From Bolinopsis microptera (Eukaryota > Ctenophora > Tentaculata > Lobata > Bolinopsidae), in NCBI RefSeq assembly GCF_026151205.1, contig NC_087072.1, positions 5,688,084-5,752,083 of the forward strand: DNA of 64,000 nt, in the 5' to 3' direction. The position numbers and the translations under genes were made by a program. The notes beneath the pieces are model-generated. The model had not been told where the DNA came from, did not search any database, and was given only the letters and a program-made list of their open reading frames with translations. Position 1 is the stretch's first letter. Every line of letters begins with the position of its first letter. Below are positions 15,946 to 25,876 of this stretch, in pieces.

Positions 15946-17117
15946 AATGTTAATTGCTTTTTAATTTATAGATCGACAGTTCACTTTCGACTAATATACT
16001 ATATTAAATCGATTCGTTATATAATACATTATATAAACTTAAAACAGTGAAGTGGAAAAATATTGCAAGTGCAAAGTGCAGGTGATTTTTGTCTTCAAAC
16101 TAAACTTTTACATTGTATGTTATAGTGTATTTACTAAAAGCGTAAACTTGCGGATGAAAATTGTATCCCTTAATAACAAATAAACCCCTATTACATTATA
16201 CATCAAAGGAATAATATTATTGAGTAGAGTCACACTATAAAAAGTTTTAGGCAAATGGCCACTTTTAGCAAAAGTTATATGTTATATGTTATATGTTATA
16301 GCCTGTCAAAGTCCATAAAATGGTCAATTCAGAAAACGGGGCGGAGAACCGTGTTTTTTAAATTTTTGACAAATATTTTTGACAGCATATTGTTTATCAC
16401 ATTTTTTTACATAAGATTAGTCCTATGTCGTAATTTTTGTGTTTAATATTTGAATCTAAAATAATTATTATTTGGATTTTAAAGTACACGCTACGCCGCG
16501 CACTTTACTTGGAAGTGAAAAGATTTAATTCGATTTTTTTGGAAGCGCGTATATTTGAACGCAATTCAACACGTGCACCGTCTAATCTCGTTCTGCTGTT
16601 GCTCGTTTGTTTCCTTTTAGCATCCCTTGTCACACGCTTTAATTTGTCCGAAAGTAACTGTATTATTGCACATTGCGATTATGTTATTAAGTAATCGCTA
16701 GAGGGTATTTAGTGCTACTGAATTAGTGGAACTGTGTACTAATCTTGTAGATTGATTTTTCTAATTATAGTATAGCTTCAAGCAGTGAACCAGAATTTTC
16801 GAGATTAAATTAAGTAAAACAAATATCATTATTACTAGCTGAACCAGAATTTCCCTTGGGATGAAATGCTTTCCTGACGAACGTTCTTGTATGCTGGCAT
16901 GATAACAACCGATTATATGGGCTGAAAGTGGAATATGTGAGTACTTTTTTTTCAGCGGACACATTCCCGTATCGAGCTGCCTCGGAGCGTGGTTTTTCTG
17001 CTATGGTTCATCGCAAATTTGATCGCCGAGTTTCTCTCCTGTATCCCCCCTGAGATTATAAATCAAGACATTCTTGTTGCGATATTATTCATCTACAACA
17101 TTCCGAACTATTTTCTG
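15946..17117. other. Non-coding AT-rich spacer
   Basis: No recognisable gene or repeat structure apart from a short TTATATG repetition near 16275. Several open frames of 60-85 codons on either strand look random. Confidence 0.5.
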
Positions 17118-17771
17118 CTAGTTTTTAGCCGTGAAAGTGGAGGCAGAGTAAAGCTGGTAGACTGTTTTGACACAGCAGCACCGTAACACTGGATAACTCT
17201 TAACGGCGGATTTAACAGTTTTCTGGACTGAATCTAGCTCTAAAGTTGTTATGTCCAATAGTTCTCCTTGCAACTGAATTACTGATTTCTGAGTATTCAT
17301 TTCCTCTCTAACTTTATTCGCTGATAGAAAAGTACTATGACCCCACCACAATATCAGCCTTGTTGCCTTCCAGGATGTCCCGAGTACCAAGGTGATATCT
17401 ACAAATAAATTGCCGTCTCTGATATAGTGATACTTTGTTGGCTGAGCAGTAATCATTTCCTTCATTTTTACAACAATTTTCTGGTGAGCTGCTTTCTCCT
17501 CCCTATTTCTGTCAGGTGTGATGTACCATTTGTGGTACGCTGCATAATTAGATTCCTTCGGATTTCTTGCTCGAGCAAGAACCATTTTGACTGATTCCGT
17601 GCAAGCCAATGTCACTTTTATCGGTCTCGATTTACCACTATCTGCAGGTTTTTTAATCCCGATCAAACTTGCTGCCACCACTTTAGGATCACACCCCGAT
17701 GATTCCCAAATTTTGGTAATCACTTCTTTTGCCACTATATGTGGATCACAATTTTCCACAGAGAAGTCCAT
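17118..17771 (-). pseudogene. LINE ORF1-like fragment (RRM-type)
   Basis: 217-codon open frame. Residues about 35-110 (KPADSGKSRPIKVTLACTES, VLARARNPKESN, ITPDRNREEKAA) follow the pattern of the RNA-binding C-terminal region of LINE ORF1 proteins: SRPIKV, VLxxARN, and TPDxxxEE. The N-terminus lacks the usual coiled coil and the C-terminus is not recognisable. It lies downstream, in its own orientation, of the RNase H LINE remnant, but belongs to a different kind of ORF and is probably a separate insertion. Confidence 0.5.
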
Positions 17772-17844
17772 TGTACAAAGTCCAAAAGAATGCTTGCAAC
17801 AGTGTCTCCCAGTCGGTTGTGTCTGCTGTGGTGGTGGTGATGGG

Positions 17845-19970
17845 CTAGGCGTCTAAGGGTCCCTCAAGCAAGGTCTTCTTAGCAAACGCCAGGATTTCTA
17901 TCGGGTTGGTGGTTAGTATGTCCAAGTTTAAGTCAGATTTTCCGAAGATTTCTTCTCTCGTCCTGATCGTTGCAGGGCACCGAATCCAGTGTGGTACTGC
18001 AACTGTTTCTTCTTCTTCTCCGCAACGGGGACAAGTTGCACTCTTTGTAGAGTCGATCCTATTTTTGTAGTGAGACAGGTGAAGGCAATGGCCTGCTCTG
18101 AGTTGTGCTAGCAGCGCTCCGTCTTTCCTGCTCTCTATTTTACTGTCCGCTCTTTTTTGTTGTATCCCTTGTAAGTCTGGGAGACCAGGTGGTGTTGGGG
18201 GTCGCTATCCTTGATGTGAGCCTTCGCTACTGCTCTGGCTACTCCGTATGAGATTGTAGACTGTCCTTGGCCCAGGTCCGGGAGTTGTGCTGCTTCCTTA
18301 GCTGCTTGGTCAGCGTATTCGTTCCCAGGAATGTTGGAGTGGCCGGGAATCCACTCGTTGTCCCATGGAGTGATTCCAGAGTTTTCCTGATATCCTGTGT
18401 GTCTGGGTTCAGGCTATCGATGCTAGTCAGTAATGCCTGGCTATCAGAGCATATGATGGTGTCATCATACTTCTGCTTCTCTGTCATCCATTTCAGGGCT
18501 TCCGTAAGTGCAGTTTTCTCCTCACCATAGGAACAGGTGAACTTATTTCCCTTCTTTTTGATGGTCTCCAGTATAACGGGGTTAGCTGCTGACCCTGTGG
18601 TGATAACTGCTGCTGCTCCACCTTCCTTGGTTCCACCTTTACATGATCCGTCAGTATAGATGGTAGTACATATGTCGTACTTGTCAATCATTCTGATAGC
18701 ACTTTGGGCGGTCAGTCTTTTGGCAGAGCTTTCGTTAGCTGTATCGCTTGTGTCCCAGAAAGTGTCTCTTGGTCGTGTGGAGAAAGGGTGTTGGTTGTTA
18801 GGCACAGCTGGATGGGATTTGGGTACTAGCATAGGAGTCTCTGGGAGTGCTGTGAACACTTTCCAGTTCCTTTTCCTCTGTTCTTCTGAAAGGGCTTCTA
18901 CGGGATTTCCGTGAGTTGGTAGTTGCCCTCTGGTGGAGTTAGTTTTCTCTCTCCAGGAACTACGGATCTTGCTTCTGTGGATGGTAGGTGTTTTAGGGCG
19001 TAGTGCTGTGTGCCTTGGATGATCTGAAGGGAGTCGGTCTGCTTTTTCTGCAGCAATAGTGATGATTCGCTCACTATGTGTCTTGTAGCTTTCAACTTCA
19101 GCTTCGATTCTTAGCGCTTCTGTAGGTGTTGACGAGTATTGACCAGTGACTAGCCTCAGGGCTTTGTTCTGTGCTTTTTCTAGCTTGTTGAGTTGAGTAG
19201 CAGATAGCCATGGTTGCCAAGCAGCTGCAGCATAATCAAGTACGCTCCTCTGGGTAGCAATGTACACCCTCCGTAGGTTTTCTTTCCTCCAGCCCCACTG
19301 TTTTCCTGCCAGGGACGCCAGTATCTTACAGCGTTCAGAGACTTTCTTGGTCACTTCAGTAACATGCTGTTGAAATGACAGTGTTCGGTCCATATGAACC
19401 CCAAGGAACTTTGGGCTAGCGTTGAACGGGATAGGTGTTACATCCAGGTTCAAGGAAGGTCTCCACTTTGCTTCATTAGTAGCTGGAGTGAAGAACGTAG
19501 CTTCACTTTTATCTACATTGAGCATCATATTTTTCCTGTTGCTCCATTCCTGTACTTTATCAAGAGCTAGCTGAACTTGTCTGTTGGCTTTGTTGAGATC
19601 GATGTCTGATGCCCACAGGGAGGCATCATCTGCAAACAGAGCTAGCTCTACTCCTTCTGGGATCACTTCACTTATGCTGTTTATATAGAAGAGGAAAAGC
19701 AGAGGGGATGACACTGCACCCTGGGGGAGACCCTGTCTCATAAAGACTCGCTTGCTGAATGCTCCGTTGTAGAGGACTTGGCTTGGGCTGTTCTTTCTTT
19801 GAGGAATGCTCTGAACCAGCGTATGATTTAGGCAGGAACACCTGTATCAAGCAGGGTGTGGAAAAGTTCCTGCTGCCATACCCTGTCATACGCCTTAGAA
19901 TAGTCCAACATCGCTAGTACTGTCCGCTGAGCAGGTTTTTTCTGGAATCCGTCGCATATACCTTGAGATA
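17845..19970 (-). pseudogene. LINE ORF2 remnant: RT, RNase H and C-terminal zinc knuckle (I/Ingi-like)
   Basis: Reading from 19970 down: MLDYSKAYDRVWQQEL (RT palm, first Asp), an in-frame TAA after GVPA near 19840, a frameshift, then the long frame 19741-18239 with MRQGLPQGAVSSPLLF, LALFADDASLW (FADD box) and a thumb region. An RNase H domain follows: TIYTDGSCKGG, YGEEKTALTEAL and ICSDSQALL supply the Asp, Glu and Asp residues. After 18239 a decayed frame gives CPRCGEEEE ... HWIRCPATIRTREEIFG, ending at a stop near 17845. RNase H plus a C-terminal zinc knuckle points to the I/Ingi group. Disabled by a stop and frameshifts; the APE domain is absent. Confidence 0.8.
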
Positions 19971-19976
19971 TGCGGA

Positions 19977-20221
19977 TCACCTGGTCCTCAGTACTTTCTG
20001 CCCCACTTCTCGACGTAGGAGGTTACGATTCTTTGCCTTAGCTCTTATATCACTATTCATCCAGCTATCTTTGTTTTTAGGGGATGTTTTCCCGACATGG
20101 TTGTAGCCAGCTTGTACTAAGATCTTGTTGAAGTTGGCTACCTTTTTGCTGAAATTTTCGGGAGCGTCTGTGGTCACGTCTGCTGTTGACAAAGCCTGCT
20201 GTTGAAAAAGCCTCCTTTCTT
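19977..20221 (-). pseudogene. LINE ORF2 inter-domain fragment
   Basis: Reads ENFSKKVANFNKILVQAGYN, KNKDSWMNSDIRAKAKNRNL and LRREVGQKV, the style of the region between endonuclease and RT of LINE ORF2 proteins. It abuts, without a continuous frame, the RT remnant on one side and the RLE-like fragment on the other. Confidence 0.45.
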
Positions 20222-20317
20222 GCAAATAGGAATGTGGTTGTAGGTGTTATCTTTGCCACAAATGCATTTCTTGGCTATGTTGGCAATGGGTAGAGCGTAT
20301 CTCAGTGCTATAGCGTC

Positions 20318-21848
20318 TGGGGTGATGCAACGTCAATTAATGTCAGTATTCCATAAAAACCCCAAACTGACATTGACATTAATTGACATTAATTGACATT
20401 AATTGACATTAATTGACATTAATTGACATTAATTTGCCTTGAAATTTGAGATTATCATTATTCGATATAACTATTCAAGATATTCACGTCTATGTAAGTT
20501 AGACCGGTTCAAAAAAACAAAATGTCCTTGAATAATTATGAGTATGTTCTTATCTGTTGATTCTTAGGTTCAAAGACCACAAAAAAAATTCAGCTTCCAA
20601 CTCTTCCATCTTCGGTCCTCACCGGCCACGCCCATATTTTATTGGTTTCTTATACAGGTAAAATATCTAGAATCGGCTTTTTTAGTATGAAGGAGTAATG
20701 TTAGCGGTTTAAGATTCGTTATTCAAATATAAATGTCATGAAAGCATTTCGTTTAATGTGGGTTTTAAGTTCTGATGATGTTGAGAACCACGCCCTTGGA
20801 TGGCCACGCCCATTTAAGAAAATTAAATTTCGGAAAACCGTATTATTTTAGCTTTATTGTTTAATGATCTGAATTTTTTCACATTTCACATTTCCATATG
20901 TGATAGTAGTGAATAAATTGATGATATAAACGTTCTAAAGTGCTAAAAATATGGTAGAACTACATAATCTCTGGTCGAAAAATATCGTGTCAATTAATGT
21001 CAGTATTCCAAAATTTTGCAAAACTGACATTGACATTAATTGACATTAAGGGGGCAGGGGGGGGTCTTCATGGAAATTTTCTCAAAATCGACTTTTTAGT
21101 TGTTTCTGATAGATAGGAGTGATATCTATCAGATGCTTTTAATCCGATAGAAAAATATTGCTCCTAGCAGAAATTATCGCCGGTAGAAGGTCAGCGCTTG
21201 TGTGTAATTGTATTGCGCGAGCGATTTTTGATCGCGTGCCCTGAAAATCGAGTCTAAAAATCTATCTCCTCCTACATTTTTTGAGCAATCACCCTCAAAC
21301 TTTCAGGATATGTTCTAGGGATCATTTAGAAGAGATTGTCCGGGCAAAATTTTGAGATAGGCCTTTAAACATTTTTTATTCGATTTTAAAAATCTTGGAC
21401 CTCGAAAAATCGTCAAAAAACCAAGTCCAAGATTTTCAAAATCGAATAAAAAATGTTTAAAGGCCTATCTCAAAATTTTGCCCGGAGAATCTCTTCTAAA
21501 TGATCCCTAGAACATATCCTGAAAGTTTGAGGGTGATTGCTCAAAAAATGTAGGAGGAGATAGATTTTTAGACTCGATTTTCAGGGCACGCGATCAAAAA
21601 TCGCTCGCGCAATACAATTACACACAAGCGCTGACCTTCTACCGGCAATAATTTCTGCTAGGAGCAATATTTTTCTATCGGATTAAAAGCATCTGATAGA
21701 TATCACTCCCATCTATTAGAAACAACTAAAAAGTCGATTTTGAGAAAATTTCCATGAAGACCCCCCCCTGCCCCCTTAATTGACATTAATTGACATTAAT
21801 TGACATTAATTGACATTAATTGACATTAATTGACGTTGCATTACCCCC
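20318..21848. mobile_element. Foldback/MITE-type element, family copy 2, carrying a nested palindrome
   Basis: Flanked by ATAGCGTC at 20310-20317 and 21849-21856 (8 bp TSD). Ends are GGGGTGATGCAACGTC and its inverse GACGTTGCATTACCCCC, with arrays of the AATTGACATT decamer. The interior (about 20440-21000) is the reverse complement of the interior of the copy at 9475-10284, so the two belong to one family. A second element, 21050-21775, has inserted into one decamer array. Confidence 0.85.
21050..21775. mobile_element. 726 bp near-perfect palindromic element between TTAA sites
   Basis: Arms 21050-21400 and 21425-21775 are both 351 nt and inverted, with only a handful of mismatches by eye (about 98 percent identity). 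They are separated by a 24 nt loop. The ends are GGGGGCAGGGGGGG and its inverse. TTAA is present immediately outside both ends (21046-21049 and 21776-21779), but the host decamer array also contains TTAA, so the duplication is suggestive only. There is no coding capacity. Confidence 0.85.
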
Positions 21849-22050
21849 ATAGCGTCTTTGAACCCTTGCTTGTTCAAGACAAATCCGTACTTCTCATAAG
21901 GTAGTCCGGTCAGCCTGTTGATGCACCTTTTTCACATGCATGTGGGATCTTCTCACTGATCGAAGGTGGAAGATCGTTCATCAGCTGGTTTTTGAGTGAC
22001 TCATACCTCAGCTCTTGGCATGAGACAGGCTAATGGCAGACTTGACTGCT

Positions 22051-22670
22051 TTCCCAGCCTCTCTGTTTGTATTGAGAGTGGTGTGTTGCAATTTTGTCTG
22101 GTTCTAACGCGAGTCCCGAAAGCTCTGCGTGTGAACATCTGGCCTACCAAGTAAATTATTTGTCGAACTTGAGTAAGTTAACCTTTCGACCAAACATAGG
22201 ATATTTTCAAGAACCACAAGATATCAACTCTTTGTATCTTCAAGTACTAGTAATTTTTGGTTAGATCCTCATAAGAAGTTTACATCGCAAGCACTTTCGG
22301 ATTGATAAATTTTAAATTATTGGCGCGCAATAAACGCGCGCACAGCAGAGTGTCCGATCGAATTATTACCGTTCAAAATTTTATGTGTATTTTACGATTT
22401 GAAATGATTTAGTTTGTCCGCTACTGTATTAGTTGAAACCTTATTTGTTCCAGGTGAAGCTAAAGGAATGTTTTATCTCTATAAACACTAATGATATCCG
22501 CTGTGCGATAGCCGTGGATAGTGAGGGGTCTGAGACAGTGAGACATGCACTCCGTATTCACCGGTGAGTAATTTTCAACTTAGTTTATGTTCAATTCTTG
22601 TCTCCAAATCTTTATTCAGTTATTAAATTAATGTTCCAATTGTATCTAGTCTATATATGTTCAATAATTC
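22051..22670. other. Non-coding spacer
   Basis: No supported gene. Sequence before the LINE remnant may include its decayed upstream part, but no motif is readable. Confidence 0.45.
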
Positions 22671-23342
22671 ATGATTCCAATTGACTATTGTTTCTTATCG
22701 TCAGGAAACTACCGTTCGAAGGAAAAAAGAATATCCAGACTCAACACTGACAACACTCTTGGAGTATTCAAAGACAGGACAACACTTGTTATGCTCCAGC
22801 TCTACAAATCCCTGATAAGGTCCAGAGTGGAGTACTGCTGCCCGCTTTGGAATCAAAACAAGATCTATGATGTCCAGTCTTTCGAGAGCATACAACGCTA
22901 GTTCACCAGACGGATTCTAGGGCTCAGAGACACCGATTAAATGGAATAGACTGAAAGAACTGAAACTTACATCACTGCAAAGACGCCGAGAACGCTACAC
23001 CATCATACATCTGTGGAAAGTTCTCCAGGGAATATGTCCAAATGTTCTAGATGTACAGTTCAGAGAGAATGCCAGACTGGGAGTTAAAGTTATACTCCCT
23101 TCTCTCACCAAACAAGCATCAGCTGCTGCACGCTCCACCTACGACCACTCATTCGCAGTAAGAGCTGGAAGACTCTGGAATGTTCTCCCCAAAATTGTCA
23201 ATACTCAAAGGACTTTGACAAGCTTCAAGACATCTCTTGGAAACTTCCTAGACACCCTTCTAGAATCCAGACAAGCCCCTACTCCTGGATACAGTGCAGA
23301 AAACTCGATTTCTACAGACATAGCGGAGTTCTACAGTTACTA
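22671..23342 (+). pseudogene. LINE ORF2 C-terminus remnant
   Basis: Typical post-RT segment of CR1/RTE-type ORF2: MLQLYKSLIRSRVEYCCPLW, SFESIQR, FTRRILGLRDT, then, after a stop and frame changes around 22900-22950, SLQRRRERYTIIHLWKVLQG, TYDHSFAVRAGRLWNVLPK and ENSISTDIAEFYSY before a TAG at 23341. The frame is broken at least twice. It is a different subfamily from the intact LINE at 25877. Confidence 0.7.
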
Positions 23343-23819
23343 GCTACGAGTCCACATGGATCGAGATCTCATCAATCCTACCTTCGCTCACTACAAATGG
23401 ACTCCACCAAGATGCTGCTTCCCCGGAGTTCAACATAGCTGAAGGATTGCTCCACGGCCTCTACTGCACTCAATGTTATCCTTTTCAAACCTTACTATCT
23501 GGAAATTTCTGGACTGTCTGAAGGCGGAGCAGGACATAACATATGTGAAACTCACGAAGAGACTGTGCAGAGAACGTCCTAGCCGAGGAGCAGCAAAGTG
23601 GATCTTAAGTATGACGAGAGACTGCAGACTGTTAACTTGATTTTCTTAAAGTTATTGGATGTATGATTTGAATTTATGATATAATGAATTTGTGATTTAA
23701 ATTTATTAACATGACTTTCAAATTGATAATCTCTCTTGGTGAAGAATATAATAATAATTTGTATAATTTGTAAAGTTCGTAGATTCCTCTATAGGGTCAT
23801 CGAATAGTTCGACCGCCCT

Positions 23820-24063
23820 TGTTTAACAGTACACTACATTGTAGATGTTCTGAAGGAGTATCCTAAGATTCTTGATCTTTTGGCACAGGCACCCCTCCTC
23901 ATTTAACCCTCAATCAAGTTTCCTATCATTCGGCTGAGTCGACCGAGGAGATCACATCGATCCAATGAATCCTTAGCTACTTACTAGACTGAGTAAAACT
24001 GGGATTCGAACCCTGAACCTTCTGTACAGAAGGCGGAAGCTCTAACCACTAGGCCACCCAGCC
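23820..24063 (-). repeat. tRNA-derived SINE, copy A
   Basis: On the minus strand the head starts GGCTGGGTGGCCTAGTGG (A-box-like) and carries GGTTCGAATCC (B box) at 24002-24012. Its anticodon arm pairs only partly, so this is not a functional tRNA. The body includes GACTCAGCCGAATGATAGG and GAGGGTTAAATGAGGAG, shared with the SINE at 25037-25243, and CCAAAAGATCAAGAATCTT, shared with 12240. Confidence 0.75.
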
Positions 24064-25036
24064 ATTGAGAAAAATTGGGGGAAATTCAACTAAGCGTCGC
24101 TTATTTTCGGTACTGCTTGTCCCCGTTGACTAACCGACGTGTTACCACACTTAGTATTTAGGCTTCATGCAGAGAAAAGCATGTCAAGACGATAATCCCG
24201 CTTAGGCCATATTACAATTCAAATACACGATGCAACGAATTTTGAGGCCATGCCTTGGCCTTGTTCATACAAGTTCTATATCCTACTGGAGAACTAAAGC
24301 AATATTGGGCCGCATTCTTTTATTGGCACCGCGATCATTTCCTATTCTAACATACATAGCATAATAACATAGGTAAGCAAGCAACACCACGATTTTCTCG
24401 TAAAATCGGTAATATTTCTGTATTTAATGTAGAGCCGGGCGCTAGATCACAGATATCCCTAGATATGCACGATCTTTGATCCATCTAGGGTCGCCCCTGA
24501 AATTGGAGATACGCTCTCTAAGGCATGCTACCATCTTATTTCACAATTGCCTGTAGGGGGGTACCCCAAAAATTTCCTCTTTAACTAACAGTTGCACTGC
24601 CACCAGACAGGAGGGTGTAAAATGCAGCTCTGATTTGAAGAAATCAATATGACTGAAGACTCTTATAAAGCTAATTTGTAGCGGTTGCATCGGCAATCTG
24701 TTCAGCCGACAACCACTACATTTATTGATTACGAGCTGTGCTAATCGACAAAGGATTCCAATGTTGTAGTGTAAATTTGTAGTCAGTAAATTAACGCATG
24801 CTACCCTAAATTAACGCATGCTACCGGCCCTGTACCCCAATACACACGATGTCCTCAGACCTCATCATTGATTCTCCAGTAAATTTAACGACATTACTTC
24901 GGAGTATTCCAACAGCCACATTGTTACACACGTGCAACCAGCCAATTGCAGAAAGCCGAATGATTAATTTTGGCCAGTGACGGTTAAACTTAAAGTAGTG
25001 TGTACCGTACTTCGCCCGAGACTGCTGCAATGTGCA
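24064..25036. other. Non-coding spacer
   Basis: No supported gene. A short direct repetition of TAAATTAACGCATGCTACC lies near 24785-24825. Confidence 0.5.
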
Positions 25037-25243
25037 GCTCCTCATTTAACCCTCACTTCCGATTTCCCGAGTATTCGGCTGATAGAATATAGCGGGGGCT
25101 ACATCATACATAGACCACTCAGGATCCTTAGCTGAACGTCAACGACGCTCACCCCACAACCAGGCAGACATTGGGATTCGAACTCGCAACCTCGCGGTTG
25201 CAAAGCTGGTGTTCTAACCAACTGCGCTACCTCGCCGTTGCGA
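25037..25243 (-). repeat. tRNA-derived SINE, copy B
   Basis: Minus strand head GGCGAGGTAGCGCAGTTGG (A box), anticodon-like loop TTTGCAA and GAGTTCGAATCCC (B box at 25174-25186). The anticodon stem is poorly paired. The body shares CAGCCGAAT and GAGGGTTAAATGAGGAGC with copy A. The heads of A and B differ enough to suggest different tRNA progenitors attached to one body. Confidence 0.75.
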
Positions 25244-25457
25244 GAAAGGAGCCTTCCCCTCATTTCCAAATATAGTCATTTGTGACGTCATAACCATAGT
25301 AACGCCATAACCATAGTAACGCCTAGCGATACATAATAGCGACGCGCATGTTATTTTGATATTCGTTTGTTTTATTTGCTGCGCGGTGTAAATATTTATT
25401 TTGACCAGTTATTTAGTCATAACTTTTTATAGGAACCTGCGCTAGGTTTCGCTTTTC

Positions 25458-25844
25458 TTGCGACATCCGATTTGGCGTTTTTCCTATCGGATGGTATATA
25501 ATTTGGCCACAGCGCAAATATCGCACGATAATCTTATTCCTATGAACAGCTTGAGCCGGGAAGAGTTAGCTACTTACACACACAACCATGGACGCGGGTT
25601 TGCTTATCATGGAAAAAAGAAAAGTGATGATGTATGGATAAATCCTGACTTGATCAAGGCGGATCGAGATATCCGGTGGAACACACGCAATGCTAAACTG
25701 GAAACTGATAAGAGGACCAAAGTAACTGCTGACAAACCACCCAAAGAGGAACTGCCAACTGATGTGGCTTCTGTAACAAATGTAGAGCATGCGGATAATA
25801 AAGAAGATGTTGTCCAGAATGCTGTGAAGTCAAAAAACGAGTAG
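25458..25844 (+). CDS. Putative LINE ORF1, 128 aa, function unknown
   Basis: Open frame ending 32 bp before the ATG of the intact ORF2. It is lysine- and aspartate-rich (SDDVWINPDLIKADRDI, KLETDKRTKVTADKPPKEEL) without a zinc finger or RRM pattern. Its place directly before ORF2 suggests that it is the ORF1 of this LINE or its remnant. The ORF2 frame is open a little upstream of its ATG with several cysteines (CCPECCE), so the true ORF1-ORF2 arrangement may differ. Confidence 0.45.
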   Translation: MRHPIWRFSYRMVYNLATAQISHDNLIPMNSLSREELATYTHNHGRGFAYHGKKKSDDVWINPDLIKADRDIRWNTRNAKLETDKRTKVTADKPPKEELPTDVASVTNVEHADNKEDVVQNAVKSKNE

Positions 25845-25876
25845 CGAGTTGCGTAAAGGAATCACAGGGTATCAGG

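Larger units (their letters stand above)
20222..22050 (-). pseudogene. RLE-like protein fragment, split by a transposon
   Basis: Minus-strand reading before the insertion (about 22000-21857): SLKNQLMNDLPPSISEKI, HACEKGAST, LPYEKYGFVLNKQGFKDAI. It resumes after the insertion (about 20316-20222): ALRYALPIANIAKKCICGKD, NTYNHIPICKKGGF. This parallels the fragment at 29444-30019 (KGASTWLLTLPLKDINYVLN, RLRYGW, CACGNVNSVYHALDCILGGY). The C-x-C-x7-H-x4-C knuckle is preserved but frameshifts occur, and the catalytic half is missing. The 8 bp duplication of the inserted foldback element lies inside the FKDAI codons. Confidence 0.6.

Noticed and set aside
24000-24063. A functional tRNA gene on the minus strand
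   Set aside because: A and B boxes are present but the anticodon arm has the wrong loop size and the acceptor ends do not pair; a matching body follows, so it is a SINE.
25174-25243. A tRNA-Ala (TGC) gene
   Set aside because: The TTTGCAA loop is suggestive but the anticodon stem does not pair and a SINE body follows.
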